DNA of 64,000 bases from Basidiobolus meristosporus CBS 931.73. Its lineage: Eukaryota; Basidiobolomycota; Basidiobolomycetes; Basidiobolales; Basidiobolaceae. This document shows positions 11,165-23,690 of the stretch, in pieces. The stretch is from NCBI GenBank assembly GCA_002104905.1, contig MCFE01000017.1:124001-188000 (forward strand), in the 5' to 3' direction. Under the pieces are notes generated by a model. The model did not search any database. It was not told where the DNA came from and saw only the letters and a list, made by a program, of their open reading frames with translations. Each line of letters starts with the position of its first letter. The stretch's first letter is position 1. Made by a program: the position numbers and the translations under genes.

Positions 11165-11495
11165 TGTTGTAAGAGTCTTGAAGACATTGGAAGTGATTAG
11201 GAGAACAAGTAGATTATGTGGTTTTCACTTAATGATTTATTCAATGTAAAAGTTGTATTTATGCTTTTACATGGTCACATAAGTAACTATGATAAGTGAC
11301 TATTTTGGTATAATTTCAAACCTACAGCACTAAAGAAAGTTCCAGGAAGCCGTGTGCATAGTTTGAGGGTGTTTGGGCAAGTTAGAAATAATGATAGCTT
11401 CCAGGCCAAGACTATTTTTAAGAATTTGCCAATATCTTGCAAACTAAGTCTTAGGTAAATAACTCATAACTTGGTAACAGGTGAAGTAGAATGTT
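11165..11495 (-). repeat. Older copia LTR in inverted orientation
   Basis: Starting TGTTGTAAGAGTCTTGAAGAC, this is the reverse complement of the 3' portion of the copia LTR. The blocks for 'agtagattatgtggttttcacttaatga' and 'gtaaaagttgtatttatgcttt' are recognisable, and more diverged similarity continues towards about 11495. It is a separate, older LTR relic from the same family. Confidence 0.65.
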
Positions 11496-11902
11496 ACTTT
11501 ATATGGAGCATACAGTTGGACTGTCGCACTTCTTTGAGTGGTGGCCAAGACATGGTCCTTGAATATTGCCAGACTCCTTGAAATCAGTGGTGGATAAAGA
11601 TCTATGAACACACCAATGAGTACGCAGTAAAAGTAATAGTAGATAAGGTTACGGTGGATCCTCAGTTGGCCAATTATCATCTGGGAGTGAGGCTTTTCGG
11701 CGGCCTCTCTTTGAGTGTTGGGTAAGATTTATTTCACGGATATTCGATCAATTTAAAAGATATGTTACAAGGACTGGAGGTTACGGCTTGGATAGCAGAT
11801 TGGCTGGTGGGTGCTGCATGAGTGCAGAACATTTAATACAGGTAGAGATGGGTGACAGCTGCTGACATGTGGGGTAGCTTAATCAGGACCTGTTGGACGC
11901 GT
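11496..11902. other. Intergenic, no feature seen
   Basis: About 400 bp between the LTR relic and the 3' end of the Tag1-like gene. I see no coding or repeat signal. Confidence 0.6.
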
Positions 11903-14483
11903 TTACTCGCTGAAAAACCAACTGTTCACCTTGGCTATTATATGGGATACGTTATACGTTACGTGGATCGGCATTTTGTTGATTTCCACCTCCACTTTGG
12001 ATTGGATGTCCAACTCCACCTCCCCACCTTGGTGAGCGCGTAGTTTCTTGGCCCCGTCCTCGGTGAAGGAGACAGGGAGCCGGGGTGTTCTCAGACTTCT
12101 ATTTGGGGGTATGTTGATCGGTGAGAACCAGGAGCCCTCCCGAAATCGAAGGTTGACCTCTCCGATTTTACTATCCTCCATGCTTAAGGTGGCATTCAAG
12201 ACACGTATTTTCAGTGGCAGGGTGTTGATGGGGTTGGTTATTTGGGTGGAAATGGAACCAAAGAACAGGTGGAACGCGGTGCCCTCGATTAGATTTCCGC
12301 TACGGCCAGGGATGGTAAAGGGGTGCACGTAATGTTGGAGAACCTGGTTCAACGGTTCTATCAAGCTGGACCTACTGTTACCTTGTACTCGAAGAGGTAT
12401 GTCCACACCTGTAAACCTTGAATATTAGTATTATTCCAAGTCGATCATGAACAAATATCGTACCTTGCAGGTGCTTGGAGAATAATTCACCGATTGTCTC
12501 GTTTAATGGGGCAGTATCCGGGTTGATCAGTTGTGAGTATACGACAATGTTATTATCCCCTGGAGAGATTTCGAGATCTGGGATCCACGCCTCGCCAATT
12601 TTGACTTCTTCATACATGAGGTCGAGTACGACTGGTCCAAGTCTGAGGAGAATACTGCTTTCGCTGTGTAGAGCTACTACCGATTCGAAGGTAAGCCCCT
12701 CAGAGCTGCTAGACATCTCCACGCTGGTGACATTAATTGGGGGATGTTGAAGAGAGGAAAGGCCCTTAACATCCACGAACTCTGTGAAGGAGTCCAACTC
12801 CAAATCAAGAAGCCCTATGGCTGTCTCGGCTGTGATGATGGTATGACCGGTAACTTGGAAAATGAGATTTTTGCTGGTGAAAAAGTCCTGCAGAACCTGA
12901 GAGTACTCGTCTTGGGCATCAGGAAGAGCAACTAGTTGAACGTCCGATAGCTCTGCCTTCATGGAAGTGAAATCCTCCTCGGCAGTAGTCAGTATAGCGG
13001 AAGATGGAACGTCCAGCGCAGCGAATGGCACGCATGCTTCAAACCTGTACACGCACACCTGGGATGTCTGTCGGATACGAATAGGAAGCGTTTTGAATGT
13101 TGTTGGCAACTTCAGATTAGCATTTAGAACCCCATTTAGACCGAGCGTGTACTCCTGTCCGTCAAATTCAACACTCGGATCCGTGATTGACATTTCCGTG
13201 ATGTACACCGGCTCTGGAATTCCTTGAACTTCAACTTCAGTTTGAACATGCTGTAGAGCTTTATCCAGCCAGTGCGCGGAAGCTGATCCAAGTCCCCTAA
13301 CTTCCACATTTAGGACGTCCCCTTTGAAGTATTTGTTCAGAAATTCAGTCATGTGAGCAGCATCATCCGATATGGTGGATAAACTTCCGGAAAGAACCAA
13401 GTCATTATCCCCAGGAGTAAGAACTGGATCAGCACTGTTTCCCTCAGCAATGAGTAAATTTTCATAAAATAATCCAAAGGCTAAATTGCCGGGAAGTAGA
13501 GTGATGTTAGAGGGGTTCCAGAACGATAAGTCGGCTGTGAAACCAACGCCGTGATCGAAATTGTCGGAGTACAAGTTCAAAGAACGTAGCTGTATCTCCT
13601 TTGCACCATTAAACCCTAGAGCATATGAGATGGTTACGTAGTTAGTTTTCTATTTCAAATGCAAATTCTTTCCATCCGGTTTAGTATATTAACCTGTGAA
13701 CTGGATTTTCTTGTTAAGGGAATAATCCCTGAGAGTAGCCGCCTTTGAGTAAAAATTCATGAATCCTTGGATGTCCCATTCGAGAGAATCTTTGAGAATC
13801 GTATCGGCTACAAATCCCTCCAACAGTGCAGGTTCATATGTACGCAAGGTGGAATTGATAAAGAACTGGTTGTCTTGAGGAGAAAGCGTCATCGCAGGTA
13901 GTGCGATATTTCCAAGTAAATTTCCCAAATAATAAACGCTCAAGTCCGTTGGGTCCGAGGTGACCTTGACTTTGCCCAAGTTGTTGATAGTGGCATTGCC
14001 GACGATTGCAAAGGAAGAGCCGGAGTTCTCAACACGGACAGAATCGAAGCTGATCTCGGATTGTTCTATTGCGTTCCGTGTTGTAATCGGCGCGACAATT
14101 TTCAAAGAGAAAATGAAAAAGAACAGCTGAATGAGAAAGATTATGGCCACTATGATCACCCATTTTGTTGTAGAAGACAGCTCTCGCCACCATTTCTGCG
14201 TGATCTTGAAAATTTCCGGAGGTTGCTGAGGGGTAGAGCTTTGAGTTGGGGTAGAATCCGCTCCAGAATCGTTCGACCGTGTTTGTGCCGGGGCAGAATA
14301 CAAAGGGACATTATTTTTGGCCGCCAATAGGGGGGTACGCTCACTGATAGCGTGATGCTCTCTAAAGATCTCGTCTTCAATCTCCTGTTGCGATTTCCCC
14401 TGGTTATCGCCGTTTTCCTGGTGCTGATAACTTGGGCTTGAATCACCCGTTGGTTGGTCCGTGTTTGTTTGAAACTTCACCAT
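11903..14483 (-). CDS. Tag1/DUF3712-type vacuolar membrane protein
   Basis: Three exons: complement(11903..12408, 12464..13615, 13694..14483), with introns of 55 and 78 bp in frame, giving 815 residues. The N-terminal 110 residues are polar and Pro/Ser/Gln rich (cytosolic). One hydrophobic segment follows (WVIIVAIIFLIQLFFFIF, about residues 120-140). The long lumenal part contains repeated beta-rich LEA-like modules with Asn-X-Thr/Ser sites and recurring 'PGDN' turns, as in DUF3712 proteins. In yeast the family member Tag1 sits in the vacuole membrane and takes part in ending autophagy. The function here is inferred from family only; topology is a type II single-pass protein. Confidence 0.85.
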
Positions 14484-15331
14484 TATTTACTTAGCAAAGC
14501 TAGCAATTATTTATGACTTCAACTTTGACCAGTGCCTCCACTTGTAGAGATAGAAAATCCGATGTCAACCTGGCTTATGCGAAACAGGGAAGCCAGCTAC
14601 TATAGATGGTTAACCAAGCACGATAAACACGTAATCATCAGCAATTATTCGAACATTGGTTTGTCAACTTATCATTCAACCATCAGAATCAGTTCATGTG
14701 GTTTAAATGTGATGATCTAAAATACAAAGTTGCATGTTACAACCATAGATCAGAACAGATGCATACTGGCCCGGTGATGTGGCTTAAGCTACAACTTCAT
14801 GGGTAAGTCGGAATTCACATTGCTAGCCGCTGGCCGCTAGCCGATAGCTGGTGCTTCAATTTCATTGCGAACCAACTCATCTTCATCCCGTAGATAGGTG
14901 GATGCCCCTATTCTTATTGGTGGTGAGCACTGGAATATAAGTCGAGGCATTCAGCATAGCGAATGTTGTAACCTGAATCAGAGGTAGAAATGAGCATGAC
15001 TAATGCTTAATATCCGTAAGCAAGATAGGGCTAATGTTGACAGCTTCCCCAAGTCCCTCTGATGGGTGACTCGCTTTATCACGTGGGTTCACCAGTTTCA
15101 AAGACAAATGAATGCGCGAGAAGATTGGGAATCCGATAAATACCTACTGCTTCAACCGTATCAAGAATGTGAAAACGAGCGTCATCTTGTAGATCTACAC
15201 CAATAAACATATGAATGGTATAATGGCACTGAGCATATGATACAAGATAATGTGGTTTTTGGGGAGAGTGAGCACGAGTGGAGGGTTAGTGGTGTGACGA
15301 CACAGTAAGGGGAATGAATTTACCTCAGCGT
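14484..15331. other. Intergenic between Tag1-like gene and citrate synthase
   Basis: This is a shared divergent promoter region of about 0.9 kb. It contains a short GC-rich inverted cluster around 14820-14850 (repeated 'gctagccg' units). I see no coding signal. Confidence 0.5.
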
Positions 15332-15340
15332 TATATAAAA
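15332..15340 (+). promoter_or_regulatory. TATA box of the citrate synthase gene
   Basis: TATATAAAA, 51 bp upstream of the ATG at 15383, a normal place for a fungal TATA element with a short leader. Confidence 0.6.
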
Positions 15341-15382
15341 GATGATGAAACCAACAGATGTCAGTCATCAGTCTGTTCAGCC

Positions 15383-16976
15383 ATGCCTCTTCTCCGTAGC
15401 TCTCTTCTTCCCACTGTATTGAAGGTTACTCTACAGATATATATACTTGGTTTTATTGGGATTTTCCTTACTAAACAAATCCGAACTCGTTAGAAATCCA
15501 TTCGCCGTCAGCTTCCAATAGCTGCTTCCACCTGCTTCGTGCGCCACAAGTCCACCACAGTATAGTACCTTCCTTTACTCGACGTATGAATTGCTCTGCT
15601 AAGTGAAATTTCACAGATTTTGAAAGAAAGGCTTGCACAATTGGTCCCTGAAAAGCAAGAGGAGGTCAAAAAGATCAAGAAAGATCATGGTTCTAAAGTA
15701 CTAGGGAATGTAACTGTAGACATGGTACTATCTCTCTCATCTCTTGAATGCCTATACACATGATTTTCTAAGCCACTTTTCTCACTAGGTATATGGTGGT
15801 ATGCGTGGCATTAAAGGGCTTGTTTGGGAAGGCTCGTTGCTAGACCCGGAAGAGGGTATCCGTTTCCGTGGATTGACTATTCCTGATTGCCAACAGCAGC
15901 TTCCTTCAGCTCCTTCTGGGGAAGAACCTCTACCGGAAGGTCTTTTCTGGCTGCTGCTTACAGGAGAAGTTCCAACATCCGAGCAAGCTGCTTACCTGTC
16001 TTCTGAATGGGCCGCACGCTCGGAACTCCCAGCGTTTATTAAGGAGCTACTTGATAAAGCTCCCAAGACAATGCATCCCATGACCCAATTCTCGTTGGCA
16101 GTGACTGCACTCCAGAGCGAGAGTCAATTTGCCAAGGTCTACCACGAAGGTGTTCACAAAAGCAAATATTGGGAATACACATACGAGGACTCGATGAACC
16201 TCATTGCCAAGCTTCCAAATATTGCTGGTCGAATCTACCAAAACACTTTCAAGGATGGCAAAGTTCCGGCCATTAGCAAAAGCGCAGACTACGGTCAAAA
16301 CATAGCCACCATTCTAGGCTTTGGGGATAACAAACAATTTGTCGAGTTGATGCGACTTTATATGACCATTCATTCGGACCATGAGGGTGGCAATGTAAGT
16401 GCGCACGCGACCCATCTTGTTGGAAGTGCTCTGTCCGATCCGTATCTTTCCTTCGCTTCTGGACTTAATGGATTGGCAGGTCCGCTTCATGGTCTTGCAA
16501 ATCAAGAAGTACTGCGATGGATCATGAAGATGCGTGATGAGCTTGGAAGCGCCGAAGTCAGTGATGACACCATCAAAGAATATGTTTGGAAAACATTGAA
16601 GTCAGGGCAGGTTGTCCCCGGTTACGGGCATGCTGTCCTTCGTAAGACTGACCCTCGGTACACTTGCCAGCGAGAATTCGCCTTGAAGCATCTACCCAAT
16701 GACCCGCTGTTCAAGATGGTTAGCCAACTGTATAAAGTTGTACCCGATGTCCTCACAGAACACGGAAAAACAAAGAATCCTTGGCCTAACGTCGACGCAC
16801 ACAGCGGAGTTCTCCTTCAGCATTATGGCCTTGTTGAGCAGGACTTCTACACCGTTCTGTTCGGTGTTTCTCGCTCACTCGGAGTTCTTGCGCAGCTTAT
16901 CTGGGACCGCGCATTGGGTATGCCTATTGAGCGCCCTAAGAGTGTGACCAGTGCCGATTTCAAGCGTTTATCTTGA
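15383..16976 (+). CDS. CIT1: Mitochondrial citrate synthase
   Basis: Exons join(15383..15424, 15494..15559, 15617..15724, 15789..16976), 467 residues. The enzyme condenses acetyl-CoA and oxaloacetate to citrate, the first TCA-cycle step. The N-terminus ([14 protein letters not shown], then Arg- and Ser-rich residues) looks like a mitochondrial presequence. The catalytic His of [11 protein letters not shown], the His of [14 protein letters not shown] and the Asp of NVDAHSG are all present. Length agrees with eukaryotic mitochondrial enzymes. The first three exons carry the presequence and N-terminal helices; the fourth, large exon carries the catalytic core. The start was chosen because it gives the presequence and follows the TATA box. 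Confidence 0.96.
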
Positions 16977-17892
16977 TGACTTCAATACCAAATCATGTTC
17001 CCAGGGTTAGGTTGACATGGAATATGGCAATAGCAACTTTCCCATTGTATAAATTATTCACTTGATGCTACAATAAACGCGAACTTCTAAATCAAATTGA
17101 TCTCTAAGCCACATCACACTATATATCAGTCGTCGGCCAAATCTAGACAATTCACAGGGCTAAGCAATTAATATCAAGCAGTCCCTGTCCCTGCATGCAG
17201 GGGATCACCATTTCATGACAACAGGGAAACAAGCAGAAGTGATTAGGGCTGCGGCTGCCGGGCTGCCAACGACTCTGCATCAGCTTCCTAATCCCTAAAT
17301 GCTGCTGGTAATGAAGTATTTGTATATGGTTAATCGCCCTAGAATCCAGAAAAGCCACATTGTGTTTTGATAGCTGTGCGCTCTGATTGGAGAATCAGCT
17401 ACAAAAGTAGGTCACTAAATTTATTGCTACTGTGTATGTAGGACCCATTTCAATGTTGTGGTACTACTATTGTGCTTATTGCTTTGATTTGATGTGTGTT
17501 CCTTTCCTGTTCCTGTCTGCTCTTATTTTAATTGAATACATAATTGAGTCCCTCTTAACTTCTCCCGATCCTACCAATCATGACCCTTTCCCCCCTTTGC
17601 TTTATATTACTGCTTCTATATTCGTCACTTACTACTCCTCAGTATACAAATAAGGATCTGAGTAGAGCTCTCGCGGCCACTTTCTTTCTTTCCCCAAGCC
17701 AGTAAGTAGCATTCCACTCCTTCTTTAAAGCTTCTGTATTAATATCTCAAGTACCTGTCTCATTCAGCCTTTGTATTTTCTATTTTTACTGATAAATTAC
17801 TATGCTCGCCAATACCTATAAGGTAACTGCTGTTGAGCACACTACAGCACCTCCGGCCTTACTAACTGGTTTCCCGTTCACCTTTGTAGGAT
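16977..17892. other. Intergenic and 5' leader of the Rrm4-like gene
   Basis: There is no coding signal. A 14-bp perfect palindrome (CCCTGCATGCAGGG) lies at 17189-17202. A possible 5'-UTR intron runs from a 'gtaact' donor near 17822 to an acceptor at 17889, just before the ATG. Confidence 0.45.
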
Positions 17893-20182
17893 ATGAACGG
17901 AAATAAAGGCAGCATGTCCATCAAGTCTATTGGCTCCCTTTCCAATTTAGAACTGAGCTCATCTCTCTCCAACAAACAACCATCCATTCCCACCTTCACC
18001 GAAAATATCCTCTATGTACGCAGTATTCCCCAGACGGCGACTCTGGAAGATTTGAGAGCCATGTTTAAAACCACCCATCCTAGGAGGTAGTGATGGCAAC
18101 TGTTTATTATTGAAAATTCCCTCACATTGACTTTGCAACTGTAGCATTCGTTATCCATCAAATGCTACATCCTTGGTGGGATGCATCCTGGAGTTCAACA
18201 CACCCCGTGAAAGTAAGCACTTCTTTGTGACCCTTCAGCCAGCATATCGCCATGATTGCTAACTGTTTCCCATCAGCTGAGAGAGCATTTGCTACCATGA
18301 ATAATACGTACATGAAGGCGCACAAGGGTCTTATGGGCTTGACCTTCTTTGACCCCAATTCTGGCAGAACAGAGATAGAACCCCCCTGCCAAACCATCAT
18401 GATCAAACATGTAGCCCCTGAGGCGGATGATGTTTCGTTGTATAGCATGTTCCGTGAGATCGGTCACATTTACCTCTGCAAGCTTGGTATGGATGAAAAT
18501 GGTACATTCCGTGGATTTGGGTTGATTCAGTATTGGAATGTGGAGGACACCAATGCTGCTTATGAAAGATTGGTAGACAAGAATGAGCGATTTGTATGGC
18601 TTGGATGGATTTTAACTGTATTTTGATTACAGAGTGCCGCTGAATACAAAGGGTGCACAATGTAAGTATCAATACCGAACATTGGGAATCCAATCAGTTC
18701 ACTAATAGAAGACAATCCAGATCCCTTACTCAGTACGTACCAAGAGAGAAAAAATCCGGCAAAACTCCCAGCAGCTCCATCAGAATGGGTAGCATGTCGG
18801 GTAGCATCCGTGGTCGCCCCGGCCTAAATGCGGATCTTTTCAAGCCACCCACGCCCTCTCTTTCAAGCTCCGACTCGATGGAATTTGCCAACTATTTCAG
18901 TAACATGAGTGTTTCCCAACAAAGCGACTCGAGCGCTTCCTCGCCTAGCTCACAAATGGAATATAGGGATCCAATGGCTGCCATGGCTGCCGGATTGGAT
19001 CCATGCAACCTGCACATCAAGAACCTCGATCCATCTATCATGAGCTCCGATCTCTTTTACGAATTCCGCCACTTTGGAAACATCATGAGCGCTCGCGTGA
19101 TGATGAACGAAACTACTTTGAAATCAAAGGGATTCGGATTCGTTAGTTTCCGCAGCGTTGAAGATGCGTCTAAGGCGCTGGCTGAAATGAACGGACGAGT
19201 CATTCGCTCCAAACCCATCGTTGTGTGCATTGCCGAACCCAGGAACATTCGTGAGGCTAGACCTGCAGCTACATTTGGTGTGGCTTCATCCACGTCGGGC
19301 AAGATTGAGGAGAGTGATGGTGGATTTAGCAACGGCAATGGCCTTACTTTGAACCCCGCTCTGTTGGCTTCATTCTCCACTCAAACAAGAAACGAGATTC
19401 TGGGAACTAGACTTACAACTCAACTACGTTATCTTCCTTCCATCTCGGAGCATGAGATTAGCAAAATCAGTGAAGTTATCTTGAAGATGAAGATTGATGA
19501 CATCATCCTGCTGCTCTCTTTCCCCAACGCATTGGAAGAAAAGGTAATGAATTCATAGGATGTTGATGTTGAGCCGTTGTGCTTACGCCCCATTCGTAGG
19601 CATTGGAAATTCGTACATCCTTGGGTAGCGGTGCTTTTGAGGAAGATCCTCAAACTCCCAGTCTTGAAACCGAGAAGCAGCAACTCAACGATTTGATCTC
19701 GGCTATTCAACGGGAAAGGGCATCTGACATCACGGAGCTACTACTTGGCTTACCTAAAAGCGAGAGGGCTAAGCTTCTACAAAACCCCGACTACTTGGCA
19801 AGCAAGGTCAACGAGGCAAAGAAGGCATTCGGTATGACAGACAGTCAGCCACGTTCGGCCACCACCTCACCCACCCAAAAATTCCCACTGAGCCCTGAAG
19901 CAGAGAAACTTGTTTCCCACCTGGACACTAAGCCAGAGGCCGAAAGAAAACAGGAAATCGGCACCAAGCTCTTTCCATTGGTTAAAGTACGTGAAAGCGA
20001 AGTGGTTTTGACCCGGTATCTCGTGGAAGATTAATAACTTTTGCTTCCTCAATTAGGGTTTAGGCGTAAGTGACGCAAGAAAACTTACTGTCCGTCTATT
20101 AGATTCGGTGGGAACACGCGAGCTTGTTTATTTAGTAAACGAGCCCGCCAAGTTGTCAGAGAAGGTGCAATCTCTCCAGTAG
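17893..20182 (+). CDS. Rrm4-like RNA-binding protein: three RRMs and three MLLE domains
   Basis: Exons join(17893..18086, 18145..18212, 18277..18593, 18633..18661, 18709..19543, 19600..19986, 20057..20182), 651 residues. RRM1 is at about 37-110 (NILYVRSIPQT), RRM2 at about 126-210 (RGFGLIQYW), RRM3 at about 302-376 (NLHIKNLDPSI, SKGFGFVSF, close to PABP-type RRMs). A Ser-rich linker separates RRM2 and RRM3. The C-terminus holds three MLLE/PABC-like domains: about 426-488 (NEILGTRL), about 509-555 (degenerate) and about 595-651 (EIGTKLFPLVK). PABP has four RRMs and one MLLE. Three plus three is the layout of Rrm4, which in Ustilago maydis links mRNAs to moving endosomes through MLLE-PAM2 contacts. 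Endosomal mRNA transport here is inference from architecture. Confidence 0.85.
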
Positions 20183-21601
20183 CACACCAGTACCCGACTA
20201 CTCAGTTATTTCCTATCAATTTAATACAAATCTTTACTGTTTCTCGTGTAATTGTTTTTACCACGTGTCACACGTCTTTAAGTTACTCAGGTGCTAATCT
20301 CGTTAGTCAACTTCCCCCCCCCATACTAGCGTCCATCACAAAAGCGAAATAAAATGGAATTCAACCCAGAAGTTCGGCGGAACCAATACCAGCATGAACG
20401 ATGATGCAGAATGAATGGAGAATTCGATTTACCGACGAGAGTGACCATCGTTCCGAATTCACCCAGTCCGATATGCACGGCTGCATTACCAAATTCGGAC
20501 ATATGATTCAAATGCATGGAGATTCTGGATAGGGTTAGTATGGGAAACCACGAACGCTTGGATAAACTTCAATCGCGCATATTTCCGATGGTTTAATCTA
20601 AATCACTAATCAAGCCCATGATCATCAATACATCAGCACAATTAAGGTTAGGTCAGATTCGGCCGTGGAACTTCCACAGTAAAATCGAGGCGAGCATTTC
20701 AGGCAATTTTCATAACAAACTGGAAGGTTGGAGGAATTTGCGAGCAGCAGACGATACGCCCGATTGGAAACATGGAATATCCATCTTTCCTTGGAATTTC
20801 GCTTATAAGGAAACCATCCAAAGTTGCATATCTTGGAAAAGGAAGGGTTGCTTATTCCCTCAACCTAATTACCACAATTGATCATATTAGTTTAGCCACT
20901 TGTGATGATTAGATTTGATATGACGCGTTAGCTTCGAAACAAGACACAAGCTGGTTTGTTTGCCCAGGGAAGGATCAACAGAAGCAAACATCTGCAGAGG
21001 ACTGGGCTGGCTACATGTACCGCATTACATGACTCAGCCACGAGAGTCATCATGCTCGTCATTGTTACGCACATCCGCGAGGCTGAAGGGCAAATCCGGC
21101 GATCAGAGATATGATCGTGGTCAAAGGAAATGGGGGCCTTCTAGCCAATCACGCAGCGCCTAAAAAGTCGAGAACCGAATTGTTTGTTTACACAAAGCAG
21201 TGTTTGATGAATGCACATTCTTTACTCAATCATGCAGTCCCAGAAACCCCGATCATATATAGTTACCAACCATGTCGCGGATTACTATTGTTGTATGAGT
21301 ACCAGCTGGTAAGTCGGTTCTGTCGAAATTGTCGATTTTTTGATGTAATCTCACGATCTATTGTCGTTACCTGAAGTATCCATCCACCTGAGCATCCACT
21401 TAAAAAGCGGTTGATCATTTTCCCTCTCATCCGATTGATTTACGATAGTAATCAAACGCAGATAAAAAAACTTTAGGCTCCATCTGCGTATTTAATAGCA
21501 ATTCTTCCCATTCGTACCTTCCATTTCCTTTCGTTTTTTGCCATCTCTTTTCGGTCCCATTTATTATTTAGACGCTAATATTCCTCTCTTGACATAGAAG
21601 A
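20183..21601. other. Intergenic upstream of LCB2
   Basis: About 1.4 kb without convincing genes. Short open frames on the plus strand (for example 20618-20881) have no family resemblance and no splice partners. The last 150 bp are C/T-rich, as expected for a fungal core promoter and leader. Confidence 0.5.
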
Positions 21602-23227
21602 ATGGGTAAAGGAAAAAGAGCAAATCTCGAGTTCTTAAAAAACTCTCCTATCACCGAGGAAAACATTAATCCTAGTAAAGAGCTTCTCACTCCTCCTCTG
21701 CTGAAGGAACCTGTCAACTCTCCTTTTGTTCCAACCACCAATGCCACTTCAGCCGCTCAACAGCCTGCCGAGTCGGGGAATGAGGATCTTGAGAACGTCC
21801 CTCTCTTTATTTTGATTTCCACCTACTTCGGCTACATCGTCCTAATAATGTTCGGACATATCCGGGACTTCTTCGGTAAAAGATTCAAGAGCGCCGAATA
21901 TGCACCCTTTAACTTCCAGAACGGCTTTGCTCCTGTACTCTCCGACTTTGAATCCTTCTACCGTCGCCGCCTTTACCGCCGTATCAGTGACTGCTTCAAC
22001 CGCCCTATTACTGGTGTTCCCGGCCGCACTCTTACTCTTATTGAGCGTGTCAGCCACGACTTCAACAGGACTTTCAAATACACTGGTCAAACCCGTACCT
22101 TGCTGAACCTTTCTTCCTACAACTACCTGGGCTTTGCTCAAAGTGAAGGAGCTTGCGCCAACGCAGTTGAGGAGTCTATTCGCAAATACGGTATTTCGTT
22201 GGCCAGCAGTCGCATGGAGGTCGGCACCACTCAACTCCATCAAGAAGCTGAAGCTGAGGTTGCTCGATTCGTTGGAAAGGAAGACTCCATCATTATTAGT
22301 ATGGGTTTTGCTACAAACTCCACCACTCTTCCTTGTTTGGTTTCCAAGGGCAGTTTGATCATCTCCGACGAGTTCAACCACTCTTCAATTGTCAGCGGTG
22401 CTAGACTCTCTGGAGCCGCCATCAAGATCTTCAAGCACAACAACATGGAGAGTCTGGAGCAAGTTCTTCGCGAGTCCATCTCCCAAGGCCAGCCCCGTAC
22501 CCACCGTCCCTGGAAGAAGATTGTTGTGATCGTTGAGGGACTTTACAGTATGGAGGGCAACATTGTTCGTCTCCCCGAGATCATCCAGCTGAAGAAGAAA
22601 TACAAGTTCTACCTGTATGTTGATGAGGCCCACTCCATTGGTGCCCTCGGATCCAGAGGCCGTGGTGTGTGCGACTTCTGGGGTATCGATCCCTCAGAGG
22701 TTGATATCTTGATGGGCACATTTACCAAGAGTTTTGGCGCTGCTGGTGGCTACATTGCTGCCGACAAGAGTTTGATTGATTATCTGCGCTTGAAGTGTCA
22801 TGCTTCAGTTTATGCCGAGCCCATGTCAGTCCCCGTTTTGCAGCAAGTCATCACCTCGATGAAGATTATCATGGGTGAGGATGGCACTGACGATGGTAAA
22901 CGTCGACTTCAGACTTTGGCTTTCAACAGCCGCTACTTCGCCACCAAACTCCGGGAAAAGGGATTCATCGTGTACGGTCACGAAGAATCACCCGTGGTCC
23001 CCCTTATGCTGTTCAACCCAGCTAAGATCCCAGCCTTCTCTCGCGAGTGCCTAAAGCGAGGTATTGCCGTCGTGGTGGTAGCTTATCCCGCCACACCAAT
23101 CGTCAGTGGTCGAGTGCGCTTCTGTTTATCCTCTGCACACACCAAGGAGGATTTAGACTGGGCACTGGAGCAAATTGACGAAATTGGCGACAGAATGCTC
23201 CTTAAAGTGAACAAGAATCACGCTTAA
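21602..23227 (+). CDS. LCB2: Serine palmitoyltransferase subunit 2
   Basis: Single exon, 541 residues. This is the PLP-binding subunit of the ER enzyme that condenses L-serine and palmitoyl-CoA to 3-ketosphinganine, the committed step of sphingolipid synthesis; it pairs with LCB1. A hydrophobic segment (about residues 60-80, FILISTYFGYIVLIMFGH) anchors it in the ER. Class-II aminotransferase-fold motifs are clear: LNLSSYNYLGFA, VDEAHSIGALG, and GTFTKSFGAAGG, whose Lys (about 375) forms the PLP aldimine. Codon use is strongly C-biased at third positions compared with neighbours, suggesting high expression. The gene is intronless, unlike most genes here. Confidence 0.97.
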   Translation: MGKGKRANLEFLKNSPITEENINPSKELLTPPLLKEPVNSPFVPTTNATSAAQQPAESGNEDLENVPLFILISTYFGYIVLIMFGHIRDFFGKRFKSAEYAPFNFQNGFAPVLSDFESFYRRRLYRRISDCFNRPITGVPGRTLTLIERVSHDFNRTFKYTGQTRTLLNLSSYNYLGFAQSEGACANAVEESIRKYGISLASSRMEVGTTQLHQEAEAEVARFVGKEDSIIISMGFATNSTTLPCLVSKGSLIISDEFNHSSIVSGARLSGAAIKIFKHNNMESLEQVLRESISQGQPRTHRPWKKIVVIVEGLYSMEGNIVRLPEIIQLKKKYKFYLYVDEAHSIGALGSRGRGVCDFWGIDPSEVDILMGTFTKSFGAAGGYIAADKSLIDYLRLKCHASVYAEPMSVPVLQQVITSMKIIMGEDGTDDGKRRLQTLAFNSRYFATKLREKGFIVYGHEESPVVPLMLFNPAKIPAFSRECLKRGIAVVVVAYPATPIVSGRVRFCLSSAHTKEDLDWALEQIDEIGDRMLLKVNKNHA

Positions 23228-23690
23228 TTCTAATCCACCCACGTATTATAGACCTATTACGTTCGCTGCCATGTTCACCACCATCACCCAATTCCTCGTA
23301 ATGTTTCCCATCCCCTCTTCATGCTTTCAACTGTATTTTTTCCTCTTCAATACACGTGTAATTTCTCTTAGTAACTATCCGGACGGATACTCGATTCTAA
23401 ATGTTTTATAATAGTAAATTGTTTCCTGATACATCGGGAAAACCTACGCTACATTTATCGTCCTTCGAAAAGACCAATCCACGCTCACCGATCAGCCCTT
23501 GGGTTGTTGTTGGTAGTAAACATAAATGAGTGTTGATATTTCACAAAAAAGGGAGTCCCGGGACGGAACGGCGCACCTGGAATTCTCACGATGCACGGGA
23601 CCTGGATACGATTGGACTGCTATCCAACAGGTGTCCAATGATCCATGAGTTTGTCCCGAAGAAAACCCAGCCGTGTATCGATTGATCTCG
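23228..23690. other. 3' flanks of LCB2 and the secreted protein gene
   Basis: Convergent intergenic region. An open minus-strand frame here is the shadow of the Trp/Tyr-repeat region in another frame. Confidence 0.5.

Noticed and set aside
21842-22381. 179-codon antisense ORF in LCB2
   Set aside because: It lies wholly opposite a strongly codon-biased gene; its residues mirror the LCB2 codons and show no family features.
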